Origin: an uncultured Actinomyces sp. | GTDB taxonomy: Bacteria; Actinomycetota; Actinomycetes; Actinomycetales; Actinomycetaceae | Assembly: GCA_937926195.1 (NCBI GenBank) | Contig: CALEXZ010000088.1 | Span: 1 to 26,177, forward strand | Direction of reading: 5' to 3' | Length of the DNA: 26,177 nt | Shown: piece after piece, positions 1 through 7,834 of the stretch | Numbering within the stretch: the stretch's first letter is position 1 | Layout: each line of letters begins with the position of its first letter | Translations under genes and position numbers: made by a program | Notes under the pieces: model-generated | Seen by the model: the letters and a program-made list of their open reading frames with translations, nothing else | Databases searched by the model: none | Told to the model about the DNA's origin: nothing

Positions 1-1139
1 CGGCGCGCCAGGACCCCGGCGGCCACGACGTCACGGGCCGTGCGCGCGCTCGTGCGCGGCGCTGCGCCGTCGAGGACCGCGGCGGCGAAGTCGGCGAGCA
101 TGGCGGCGTCGGCGGCGTCGTGCGCACCCGGCCGGCCCTCGCACACGGGCGCCCTCGTTCCCGCGGAGGGGGCGTCCGTGAGGGGGATGCGCAGGTCCGG
201 CTGGGCGTCGAAGCCGTGACGGCGCCGGTTCCACACGAGGACCTCACCTGCGCCGGCCGAGTCCCCGACGTTCTCCATCCTCCCCGCGTCACCGATGACC
301 GTGTAGGAGCGCCAGTAGTCCGGGGTGAAGCAGCACTGCTGGTAGGCGCCGAGCACGCCGTTGGAGCACACGAGGTTGACCAGAGACAGGTCCTCGACGT
401 CCATGGCCGGGTTGACGTCCGTGAGGGCCGACGGCGGCCAGTGGGTGACGTCGTTGACGACCTCCGGCACGGGTGCGCCCTCGGGCAGGGGGACGCAGGA
501 GTGGTAGACGGCGTTCGTTCCGATGGCCTGCACCGCCTGGATGCTCGAGCCCAGCACATGGCTCATGGCGTCGAGGTCGTGGCAGGCCTTGTGGACGAGC
601 AGCCCGCCCGAGCGCGCCGACTCGGCGTGCCAGTCGCGGAAGAAGTAGTCGCCGCCGCGGCCCACGAAGTGGCGCACCCAGAAGGAGCGGGGCGCGCCGA
701 TGAGACCGTCCTGCACGACCCGGCGCATGAGCTGAACCAGGGGCATGAAGCGCATGTTGTGCCCCGGGTACAGCAGCCCGCCCGAGGAGGCGGCCGCGGC
801 GAGCAGCAGGTCCGCGCCCTCGATGGTCGTCGCCAGCGGCTTGTCCACCAGGACGTGCAGGCCGGCCTGAAGCAGCGCGGTGCCGACCTCGGCGTGGGTC
901 CAGTCGGGGGTCAGGACGAGCGCTGCCTCCATGCCCGTGGCGACCGGGTCCTCGGCGAGCAGGGATGCCAGGCTGCTGTACGAGCGGGCTGCGGGAAGCA
1001 GGGTCGTGGCGCGCTCGCGGGCTGTGGGGGAGGGGTCGACGACGGCGACGATGTCCAGGCGCCCTGCCGCGGCGGCGGCCGCGGCCACCTCGGTGAAGCG
1101 CTGTCCGGCTCCGATGACGACGGTGCGCAGGCGGGTCAT
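1..1139 (-). CDS. Gfo/Idh/MocA-family oxidoreductase (3' end beyond window)
   Basis: Likely an NAD(P)-dependent sugar or polyol dehydrogenase of the Gfo/Idh/MocA family, acting in the cytoplasm. The N-terminus reads MTRLRTVVIGAGQRF, a Rossmann strand-turn with a shortened glycine motif (GAG). Further on come VLVDKPLA, the family's usual EKP lysine motif with Asp for Glu, then GHNMRFM, a conserved RHFVGRGGDYFFRDWHAE stretch and HKACHDLDAM, which carries the expected catalytic His/Asp. The start at 1139 is an ATG with GGAGGAG just upstream. It overlaps the stop of the upstream transporter as ATGA, suggesting translational coupling. The frame is open to base 1, so about 379 residues are visible and the stop is outside the window. 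It is clearly homologous to the oxidoreductase module at 5269-6477 of the same operon. The exact substrate cannot be read from sequence. Confidence 0.9.
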   Translation of the reverse strand, partial: MTRLRTVVIGAGQRFTEVAAAAAAAGRLDIVAVVDPSPTARERATTLLPAARSYSSLASLLAEDPVATGMEAALVLTPDWTHAEVGTALLQAGLHVLVDKPLATTIEGADLLLAAAASSGGLLYPGHNMRFMPLVQLMRRVVQDGLIGAPRSFWVRHFVGRGGDYFFRDWHAESARSGGLLVHKACHDLDAMSHVLGSSIQAVQAIGTNAVYHSCVPLPEGAPVPEVVNDVTHWPPSALTDVNPAMDVEDLSLVNLVCSNGVLGAYQQCCFTPDYWRSYTVIGDAGRMENVGDSAGAGEVLVWNRRRHGFDAQPDLRIPLTDAPSAGTRAPVCEGRPGAHDAADAAMLADFAAAVLDGAAPRTSARTARDVVAAGVLAR

Positions 1140-2122
1140 GGGGTCTCCTCCTTCGGTGGGTGGTCGGCGGACCCGGGCGCGCCGACGACGGCGGCCGTGC
1201 CCGCCAGCGTCACGGCCACCGCCAGCCACTGCAGCAGCGAGGGCCACCCACCCAGGCCCAGGACGGCGGTCTCGACGGCGACGAGCGGGCTGACGGCCAG
1301 CCCCATGAGGCTCACCGGGTGCGCGCCCACATCCGCGAGCAGACGGTGCTGGATGATGTAGGCGGGCAGGTAGACGAGCAGGCCGAGCGCAGCGAGCACG
1401 GCGACCGCCGAGGCCGTGAGCCGGGCACCGCGCGTCAGGTCGACGAGCGCCCACACGGCCAGTGGCACCAGGCCCCAGGCGTAGACCGGGGTGATGACCG
1501 GGGCCATGGGCTCCCGGTAGCCGCGGGTGAGGGCGGCGAAGCACACGGTGTACACGCTCATGAGGACGACCGCCCCGACGGCCAGGAGGGCGCCGAGCGC
1601 ACCGGTGGCGCCCGGGGCATTGGGCACGGCCTGCGTCTGCGGCCCCTGCGAGCCGGCGAGCAGGAAGAGCGCGCCTCCGGCCACGGCCAGGAGCGTGCCC
1701 AGGGCCTTGACCTTGCCGGGGGCGCTGCGCCTGCGCAGGCACACCAGTGTCAGCACCCACAGGGGACCGGTGGACACGATGAGGGAGGGCAGCAGCGTAC
1801 CGCTCACCCGTACGGCCACGGTGGACAGGGCGGTGTAGCCGCTCACCCCGGCCACCGACAGCGCCGCCGCCTGCCAGGGGCGCAGCGGCCCCACGGGCCG
1901 CGCCGGGCCCACCCCTTCCGGGGCACCGGCCCTGCGGCGGTCACCGCGCGCGTGGCAGGCGCTCAGCAGCCACAGGGCCACCACCGTGAAGCCCACCCGC
2001 CCGGCTGACACGACGGCGGTGCTCGTGCCGTCCAGGGCCACGCGCACCGCCAACCACGTGAGGGACAGCAGGAGCACCAGCGCCACCGTGAGCACGACGA
2101 GCCGACGCGTCGTCGTCGGCAC
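1136..2122 (-). CDS. DMT-superfamily (EamA-like) transporter
   Basis: A 328-residue, highly hydrophobic protein with about ten predicted membrane segments and the two-repeat layout typical of drug/metabolite transporters. It is a probable inner-membrane metabolite exporter or importer of unknown substrate. The start chosen is GTG at 2122, two bases after the stop of the permease gene; AAGGG lies about 7 nt upstream, inside the end of that gene. A much longer open frame continues upstream to 2536 but only as a shadow of the permease. The stop overlaps the ATG of the next gene (ATGA). Its position inside a sugar ABC operon suggests it moves a related metabolite or a catabolic product, which is inference. 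Confidence 0.8.
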   Translation of the reverse strand: MPTTTRRLVVLTVALVLLLSLTWLAVRVALDGTSTAVVSAGRVGFTVVALWLLSACHARGDRRRAGAPEGVGPARPVGPLRPWQAAALSVAGVSGYTALSTVAVRVSGTLLPSLIVSTGPLWVLTLVCLRRRSAPGKVKALGTLLAVAGGALFLLAGSQGPQTQAVPNAPGATGALGALLAVGAVVLMSVYTVCFAALTRGYREPMAPVITPVYAWGLVPLAVWALVDLTRGARLTASAVAVLAALGLLVYLPAYIIQHRLLADVGAHPVSLMGLAVSPLVAVETAVLGLGGWPSLLQWLAVAVTLAGTAAVVGAPGSADHPPKEETP

Positions 2123-2124
2123 GC

Positions 2125-2991
2125 TCAGCCCTTGACACCCGAGGAGGCCAGGCCCTCGATGACGCGCCTCTGCATGCTGAAGAACAGCAGGAAGATCGGC
2201 GCCATGGCCATCGTCGAGGCCGCCATCATGAGGGTGTAGTCCGTCGAGTGCTGGCCCGCCAGGGTCGTGATGCCCACGCTCAGCGGCATGTTCTCCTCGC
2301 GGCTGGTGACGATGAGCGGCCACAGCAGGTCGTTCCAGGACCACAGGACGGTGGTGATCATGACGGCGAAGAGGCTGGGGCGCACGAGCGGCAGCATGAT
2401 CTTCCAGAACACCTGCCACTGGTTGGCGCCGTCGATCCGGGCCGCCTCCTCCATCTCCTTGGGCAGGCCCATGAAGGCCTGGCGCATGAGGAAGGTCGCG
2501 AAGGCGGAGAACAGGCCCGGGGCGACGATGCCCCACGGCGACTCCAGCAGGCCCAGGTCCCGCACGATGCGGTACTGGCCGATGAGGTAGGACTGGCCGG
2601 GCACCATGAGGATGAGCAGCAGCGCCCCGAACAGGGGCCCGCGGCCCCTGAAGGGCATGCGCGCGAAGGCGTAGCCGGCCATGGAGGCGAGCACGACCTG
2701 CCCGCCGGTGCGTGCCACCGTGATGAGCACGGAGGTGCCGAACTGCCTGAGGAAGGGCAGCTTGGTGAAGACCTCCGCGTAGTTCTCCCAGTGCGCCGTG
2801 TCCGGGACGAGGGTCGGGGGCACGCTGCGCACCTGGGCGTCGGTGGCCACGCTCATGAGCAGCTGGTACACGAAGGGGAAGACCATGACGAGCCCGCCGG
2901 CCAGCAGCACCAGGTGCACGAGCCAGTAGCGCCGCTGGGAGCGCAGCACGCGCCCCAGGGGCAGGCGTGAGGAGGCGGTGCGCTCAGACAT
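2125..2991 (-). CDS. Carbohydrate ABC transporter permease (MalG-type)
   Basis: A 288-residue inner-membrane subunit of a CUT1-type sugar importer, the second permease of the pair. It shows six predicted membrane spans and the cytoplasmic EAA loop (EAARIDGANQWQVFWKIMLP), which docks onto the ATPase. The C-terminus (RRVIEGLASSGVKG) is the typical MalG-family ending. The ATG at 2991 overlaps the end of the upstream permease gene by 8 bp, indicating coupled translation; a purine-rich AGAGGTGGG precedes it. The downstream transporter starts two bases after the stop. No ATPase gene lies in the visible operon, so a shared MsiK/MalK-type ATPase is presumably used. Confidence 0.93.
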   Translation of the reverse strand: MSERTASSRLPLGRVLRSQRRYWLVHLVLLAGGLVMVFPFVYQLLMSVATDAQVRSVPPTLVPDTAHWENYAEVFTKLPFLRQFGTSVLITVARTGGQVVLASMAGYAFARMPFRGRGPLFGALLLILMVPGQSYLIGQYRIVRDLGLLESPWGIVAPGLFSAFATFLMRQAFMGLPKEMEEAARIDGANQWQVFWKIMLPLVRPSLFAVMITTVLWSWNDLLWPLIVTSREENMPLSVGITTLAGQHSTDYTLMMAASTMAMAPIFLLFFSMQRRVIEGLASSGVKG

Positions 2992-3937
2992 AGTGCACCC
3001 ACCTCTTCTGGCCGATGAACTGCACGAGGGTCACCACGGCGACGAACAGGAGGATGACGACGGCGATGGCCGCGCCCTGTCCCTGCGCGGAGTTCTGGAA
3101 GGCCTGCCGGTAGAACAGGCTCACGAGGGAGCGGGTCGCGGGCTCGGCGGGATTGCCGCGGTCGATCATCGCGTACAGGGCGTCGAAGAGCTGGAAGCCG
3201 CCGATCGTCGTCGTGATGGTGAGGAAGAAGACCTGCGGGCTCAGCAGCGGCACCGTGATGGAGCGGAACTGGCGCCAGCCCGATGCGCCGTCGATGGCGG
3301 CGGCCTCGTAGAGCTCGCGGGGGATGGCCTTGAGCCCCGAGGACAGGATGATGACGTTGAAGCCGATGGAGGCCCACACGCCGAACAGGGCCACGGCCAC
3401 CAGCGCCCAGCCGGGGGTGACGAGCCAGTAGGGCGGCGAGCTGATGCCGATCGCCCTGAGCAGCTGGTTGAGCAGGCCGAAGTCGCCGTTGAAGACGATC
3501 TTCCACACCTGCGCCACGGCCATGGGCATGGCCAGGTAGGGCATGAAGTACATGGAGCGGTACAGGCCCTTGAGCCGCAGCCCCGGCAGCTCGATCATCG
3601 CCGCGATGGCCAGCGACAGGGGGATACCCGCCAGCACGATGACGGTGTAGATGAGCGTGTTGCGGACCGCCGAGGGCAGGTCGTCCGAGGCCAGCAGGTC
3701 GGTGTAGTTGTCCGCTCCGACGAACTTCGCGTTGCCGCCGAAGGCGTTGGTCCGCTGGGTCGAGACGATGAGGTTGGTGAGGATCGGCCAGTAGTAGAAG
3801 ACCGCGACACCGAGCATGAGCGGGCCGATGAAGAGCACCGGCCACGCCCCGACCCGGGAGGGGCCGCGACGCGTCCCCTCCCGGCGGGCTCGGCCACCCC
3901 CACCGGCCGGTGCGGCCGTGATGGAGGTGGTGGTCAT
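2984..3937 (-). CDS. Carbohydrate ABC transporter permease (MalF-type)
   Basis: A 317-residue inner-membrane subunit of the sugar importer. After a short Gly/Arg-rich cytoplasmic N-terminus come about six membrane spans and an EAA loop (ELYEAAAIDGASGWRQFRSI), the ATPase contact site. The first periplasmic stretch contains the usual NY-type segment after the first span. The start chosen is ATG at 3937, which overlaps the stop of the binding-protein gene as TGATG, with GAGGAG 5 nt upstream. A GTG one codon earlier (3940) is too close to that ribosome site. The 3' end overlaps the next permease by 8 bp. It forms the transmembrane channel together with that permease. Confidence 0.93.
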   Translation of the reverse strand: MTTTSITAAPAGGGGRARREGTRRGPSRVGAWPVLFIGPLMLGVAVFYYWPILTNLIVSTQRTNAFGGNAKFVGADNYTDLLASDDLPSAVRNTLIYTVIVLAGIPLSLAIAAMIELPGLRLKGLYRSMYFMPYLAMPMAVAQVWKIVFNGDFGLLNQLLRAIGISSPPYWLVTPGWALVAVALFGVWASIGFNVIILSSGLKAIPRELYEAAAIDGASGWRQFRSITVPLLSPQVFFLTITTTIGGFQLFDALYAMIDRGNPAEPATRSLVSLFYRQAFQNSAQGQGAAIAVVILLFVAVVTLVQFIGQKRWVHYV

Positions 3938-5229
3938 CACTGCTCCTCGGACAGCGCCTTGTTCATGAAGGCCGCGAGCTCGGCGGCCGCCGTCGCCACG
4001 TCGGTCTCACCGGCGAAGGCGGGGTTGAGGTAGTCCGCCTCCTTGTCCGCCCACACGCTCGTGTTCTTCGAGACCGGGTAGGCGACCGCGTAGCTCTCGG
4101 CGGCCTCGACGAAGACCTGGCAGTTCCAGTCGGGGTAGACGTCGACCCAGGGCTGCTGGGTGCCGGTGAAGGCGGGGATGGCCGTGCCGTTCTTGGCCTC
4201 GACCTCCTGGGACTCCTTCGAGGCCATGTGGATGGCCAGGGCCTTGGCGGCGGCCAGGTTCTTCGACTGGGCGGAGGCGACCCAGGCCAGGCCGTGGATG
4301 ACCGTGGCCTGCTTCTCCTTCTTGGGCAGCTCGATGACGTCGACGTCGGTCTTCTCCCCCGAGAAGGACTCGGCGATCTCCGGGCAGGTCCAGTCGCCGG
4401 ACCAGAACATGGCGGACTTGCCGTTGTTGAACATGTCCAGCGGCTTGGTGTCGGTGACGACGGCGGGCGGGGCCACCGAGCCGTCGGCCACCCACTCGGC
4501 CCAGCACGTGAGGCCCTCGATGGACTTGGGGTCGTCGAAGCCGGACTTTCCGTCCTTGATGACGAAGCCGCCGGCCTGGAACATCGTGTTGTAGTAGGTG
4601 CCCTGGCCGTCGCCGTTGACGGTCGTGGCGCAGCCCCAGATGCCCTGGTCCTTGCCCCAGTCGCTGATGGCCTTGGCCTTGGCGTGGAAGTCCTCCCAGG
4701 TCCAGCCGGACTGCGGCAGCTCGACACCGGCGTCGGCGAAGATCTTCTTGTTGAGGAAGACGCCGATGGTGTCGAAGTCCTTGGGGATGCCGTAGTGGGT
4801 GCCCTCGTAGGTGTACAGCTCGACGAGGGAGGAGGGGTAGCTGTCCCAGGGGACCTCGCCGTCGACGGGGGCCAGCATGTCGTTGGAGGCGTAGAGCTGG
4901 ATGTTGGGGCCGTTCATCCACAGGACGTCGGGCATCGTCTCGCCCTCGGCCTGGGTGCGCAGCTTGGTCCAGTAGTCCTTGTAGACGGTGAGGTTCGTCG
5001 TGACCGTGATCTTGGGGTACTTCTCCTTGAAGGAGGCGATATTGGCCTCGACCGTGGGCGTCTGGTTCTTGTCCCAGTAGGCGAGGGTGAGCTCGGCGGT
5101 GGTGTCCGCGGTGAGCTCGCCGTCGCCGGAGGAGCCGGAGCCCGAGTCCGAGCCGCCGCAGGCGGCCAGGGTGGTGGCGACGGCGGTGGCGGCCGCCGCG
5201 GTGAGGAAGTGTCTGCGGTTAAGAGCCAT
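3937..5229 (-). CDS. Sugar ABC transporter substrate-binding lipoprotein
   Basis: A 430-residue extracytoplasmic solute-binding protein of the MalE-like family 1, which captures sugar for the two permeases encoded next. The N-terminus has a twin-arginine-like start (NRRHFL, Arg5-Arg6), a hydrophobic Ala/Thr stretch and a lipobox LAAC with the lipidated Cys at residue 24. This is followed by a Gly/Ser-rich linker. The mature part contains typical family 1 segments such as LTLAYWDKNQTPTVEANI near the start and a late KSAMFWSGDW. The ATG at 5229 has AAGGAG 7 nt upstream. The 39-bp gap from the regulator/oxidoreductase ORF suggests the same transcript. The RR motif suggests Tat export, but it is not proof. 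Substrate is unknown. Confidence 0.93.
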   Translation of the reverse strand: MALNRRHFLTAAAATAVATTLAACGGSDSGSGSSGDGELTADTTAELTLAYWDKNQTPTVEANIASFKEKYPKITVTTNLTVYKDYWTKLRTQAEGETMPDVLWMNGPNIQLYASNDMLAPVDGEVPWDSYPSSLVELYTYEGTHYGIPKDFDTIGVFLNKKIFADAGVELPQSGWTWEDFHAKAKAISDWGKDQGIWGCATTVNGDGQGTYYNTMFQAGGFVIKDGKSGFDDPKSIEGLTCWAEWVADGSVAPPAVVTDTKPLDMFNNGKSAMFWSGDWTCPEIAESFSGEKTDVDVIELPKKEKQATVIHGLAWVASAQSKNLAAAKALAIHMASKESQEVEAKNGTAIPAFTGTQQPWVDVYPDWNCQVFVEAAESYAVAYPVSKNTSVWADKEADYLNPAFAGETDVATAAAELAAFMNKALSEEQ

Positions 5230-5268
5230 GGTGTGTCTCCTTGGGTTGTGGGCTGGGCCGTCCTTGGC

Positions 5269-7596
5269 TCAGTCCCGGGTCTGGTTGCGGGTGAAGTAGG
5301 TGACGAGCTCGGGGTCGAGCTCGGGGACGGTGCGCGGGGTGGAGCCGTCGCGCAGGGAGGCGGCGGCCTGGATGCCCGCGGCCACCGCGTACCAGGCGCC
5401 CAGCGGCGAGGTGTCGGTGACGGTCCCCTCGCGCACGAAGCTGATGAACTCGGTGATGGTGAGCACGTCGGCGTCGCTGTGGCCGCCGGCGTCGCCCAGG
5501 ATCGGGAAGGTCTCGTCGCCCTCGGCGCGGTAGTCCGAGCGGTGGTTCCACAGGCGGATGACACCGCCCTCGCCGTCACCGAAGTTCTCGATGCGCCCCT
5601 GGGTGCCGATGACGGTGTAGTTGCGCCAGTAGTCGGGGGTGTAGTGGCACTGCTCGTAGGAGGCGTAGACACCTGAGCTCATGCGCATGAGGACCATGGA
5701 CAGGTCCTCGACGTCGATGACGGGGTTGAGCTCCTTCTGCTCCAGCGGCGGCCAGTGGTCCTGGCTGAACCAGTCGCTCATGAGGCGCTCGGAGTTGTCT
5801 GCGCGGTCGGTGACCTGGTCGTAGACGGTGAGCCCGCCCATGGCCACGACCTCGGTGGTGTGGGCGTCGGCGAGCCAGTGCATGACGTCGATGTCGTGGG
5901 CGGCCTTCTGCAGCAGCAGGGTGTTGGAGCGGGCGCGCTCGGCGTGCCAGTCCTTGAAGTAGAAGTCCCCGCCGTGGCCCACGAAGTGGCGGCACCAGAT
6001 GGCCTTGACCTCACCGATGCGGCCCGCGCGGATGATCTCGCGCATGGAGCGCACGACGTTCATGTGGCGCATGTTGTGGCCGACGTAGAGCCGGGTGCCG
6101 GTGCGGTGGGCGGTGGTGAGCACGCGGGTGGCGTCGTCGAGGTCGATGGCCAGCGGCTTCTCGAGGTAGACGGGCACTCCGGCCTCCAGCAGGGCGCAGG
6201 TGATCTCGGCGTGGGTGTCGTCGGGGGAGGTGACGAAGCAGGCGTCCAGGCCGACGTCGATGAGCTCGTCGACGCTGCGGGTGATGACGACGTCCTCGGG
6301 CTCGCGCCGCAGGCGCTCGCGCACGCGCTCGGCGACGAGCGGGTGGGGGTCGCACACGGCGACGATGCGTCCGTTGTTGTGCTCCAGCTCGGCCGCGAGC
6401 GTGAACTGTGACCGGGCTCCCACGCCGACGACGCCGATGCGCAGCGTGCGGGTGGGGGCCTGGCGGGTGGTGGTCATGGTGGTGTGCTGGCCTTTCTGGA
6501 GGGCGGAGTGGATGAGGCCCGTGCCCGTGAGGGCCACGGGGCGCGGCTGACCGGTGCCGGTGAGGCTCTGGTCGGCGGCGGCGAAGGCGCGGTGGAGGGC
6601 GCCGACGGTGCCGGCGGCCCAGCCGAGCTCGCTGACCTCGCCGCGGAAGGAGGGGGAGGAGGGGGTGCGCAGCGCGCTCAGCGCCTGCAGGACCCGGGTG
6701 ACGGTGCGGCGCGAGGACGCCGAGGGGGAGGAGATGACGATGGCGTCGGGGTCGACGGCGGCGCCGACGCTGGCGACGGTGAGGGCGACGCGCCGGATCC
6801 ACTCGTCGGTGACGAGGGTGTGCTCGTCCAGGCGCAGGTCGAGGAAGTCGGCGATCTCGCCGGCGTTGAACTCGTGGCCGCGGTGGACGGCGCCGCCCAG
6901 GATGAGGCCGGTGTGCAGGCCGCGGGCGAGCTGGACGAAGAGGAGGTCGCCGTCGGGGCGGATGCGTCCCTGCTGGCGGCGGGTGTGGAACTCGCCGAGA
7001 GCGGCCGCGTTGATGTCGTTGTCGACGACGACGCTTACGCCCAGCTCCTCGCTCAGCCGCTCGGCGAGGGGGAAGGCGGTCCAGGCGGGGGTGAGGTCGG
7101 CCTGCAGGATGGTGCCGTCGGCGCCGATGCGGCCGGTGGAGGTGGCGGCGAGCGCGCGCAGGGGGCCGTGCGCGTCGAGCTCGTGGGCGAGGGCGCGCAC
7201 CGCGGTGACGACAGCGTCCAGGCGCTCCGTGGCGGGTGCGGCCGGCAGGGGGACGAGGCGGGCGGCCCGGACCCGGCACCCCAGGTCCGCGGCGCTCAGC
7301 AGCGCGGAGGTCGGCAGGATGTCGAGGCCCATGACGAGGCCGGCGTCCACGCGCAGGTCCCAGGCGCCCGCGGGGCGGCCGACGCCCTGCTCCTCCAGCG
7401 CGGACTCGGTGGCGACGCCGACGGCGGCGAGCTCGGAGAGGATCTCGGTGACGGTGGGGCGCGAGTAGCCGGTGGCGGCGGCCAGGGCGCTGACGGTGGC
7501 GGGGGCGCTCGCTCGCAGCGCGGCGAGGACGGCGTCAGCCTTGTCCGACCGGTCCTTGGGACGGCGACGCTGGGGGCTGCGACGCTGGGTGCTCAT
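5269..7596 (-). CDS. Fused ROK-family regulator and Gfo/Idh/MocA oxidoreductase (single ORF)
   Basis: One uninterrupted 775-codon frame with two modules. Residues about 15-75 form a winged helix-turn-helix (VSALAAATGYSRPTVTEILS). Residues about 80-365 are a ROK sugar-sensing domain with VDNDINAAALGE and GHEFNAGEI, but without the CxCGxxGC zinc cluster. From Met374 a complete 402-residue oxidoreductase follows: Rossmann GVVGVGARSQF, YLEKPLA, GHNMRHM, RHFVGHGGDFYF and the catalytic-type QKAAHDIDVMHWL. The start at 7596 has GAGGAGG about 8 nt upstream; an earlier ATG at 7638 lacks one. ROK proteins usually repress sugar operons, and this one heads the ABC operon, so it probably controls it. The oxidoreductase could also be started separately at 6477. 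Whether the product is truly bifunctional or reflects a lost stop codon cannot be decided here. Confidence 0.85.
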   Translation of the reverse strand: MSTQRRSPQRRRPKDRSDKADAVLAALRASAPATVSALAAATGYSRPTVTEILSELAAVGVATESALEEQGVGRPAGAWDLRVDAGLVMGLDILPTSALLSAADLGCRVRAARLVPLPAAPATERLDAVVTAVRALAHELDAHGPLRALAATSTGRIGADGTILQADLTPAWTAFPLAERLSEELGVSVVVDNDINAAALGEFHTRRQQGRIRPDGDLLFVQLARGLHTGLILGGAVHRGHEFNAGEIADFLDLRLDEHTLVTDEWIRRVALTVASVGAAVDPDAIVISSPSASSRRTVTRVLQALSALRTPSSPSFRGEVSELGWAAGTVGALHRAFAAADQSLTGTGQPRPVALTGTGLIHSALQKGQHTTMTTTRQAPTRTLRIGVVGVGARSQFTLAAELEHNNGRIVAVCDPHPLVAERVRERLRREPEDVVITRSVDELIDVGLDACFVTSPDDTHAEITCALLEAGVPVYLEKPLAIDLDDATRVLTTAHRTGTRLYVGHNMRHMNVVRSMREIIRAGRIGEVKAIWCRHFVGHGGDFYFKDWHAERARSNTLLLQKAAHDIDVMHWLADAHTTEVVAMGGLTVYDQVTDRADNSERLMSDWFSQDHWPPLEQKELNPVIDVEDLSMVLMRMSSGVYASYEQCHYTPDYWRNYTVIGTQGRIENFGDGEGGVIRLWNHRSDYRAEGDETFPILGDAGGHSDADVLTITEFISFVREGTVTDTSPLGAWYAVAAGIQAAASLRDGSTPRTVPELDPELVTYFTRNQTRD
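6475..6477 (-). other. Possible internal start of the oxidoreductase module
   Basis: The ATG opens MTTTRQAPTRTLRIG, which looks like a normal N-terminus of a Gfo/Idh/MocA protein. The only purine-rich site upstream is AGAAAGG, about 13 nt away, which is weak and distant. If used, it would give a separate 402-residue enzyme (5269-6477), with the ROK part ending as a C-terminal extension into it. Confidence 0.4.
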
Positions 7597-7656
7597 CCTT
7601 GAGCCCTCCTCGTGGGTGCTCCGGGTGGCGCAGGTCATGCCATCCGGTCGCAGAGG

Positions 7657-7684
7657 AGTTTAGCAATGATCCTTCGTAATGCAA
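7657..7684 (-). promoter_or_regulatory. Predicted promoter of the ROK/ABC sugar operon
   Basis: On the minus strand, TTGCAT (7684-7679) and TAAACT (7662-7657) are separated by 16 bp, in an AT-rich island unlike the surrounding sequence. The inferred transcription start lies about 54 nt before the ATG at 7596. No clear ROK palindrome was recognised within it, though the AT-rich block is a natural operator site. Confidence 0.55.
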
Positions 7685-7754
7685 TGAGGGGTGGTCCGGG
7701 CAGGTACGTGCTGCTGCGCCCCGGCCTTCGTCCCGGCCCGCGGCTCAGGCTGCT

Positions 7755-7834
7755 GGCCTGCGGTTCAGGCCCCAGGTCGCGACTCAGGCCCACGGGTCGC
7801 GACTCAGGCCCCCGGGTCGCGACTCAGGCCCCCA
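7755..7834. repeat. 20-bp tandem repeat behind proC
   Basis: Three nearly identical 20-bp units begin at 7775, 7795 and 7815 (consensus GGTCGCGACTCAGGCCCMCG). A decayed fourth unit lies at 7755-7774, and traces continue to about 7735. Each of the three good units carries the perfect palindrome GTCGCGAC (7776-7783, 7796-7803, 7816-7823). The last unit runs into the 3' end of proC, including its stop codon at 7824-7826, so the array looks like duplications of the gene's end. Confidence 0.8.
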
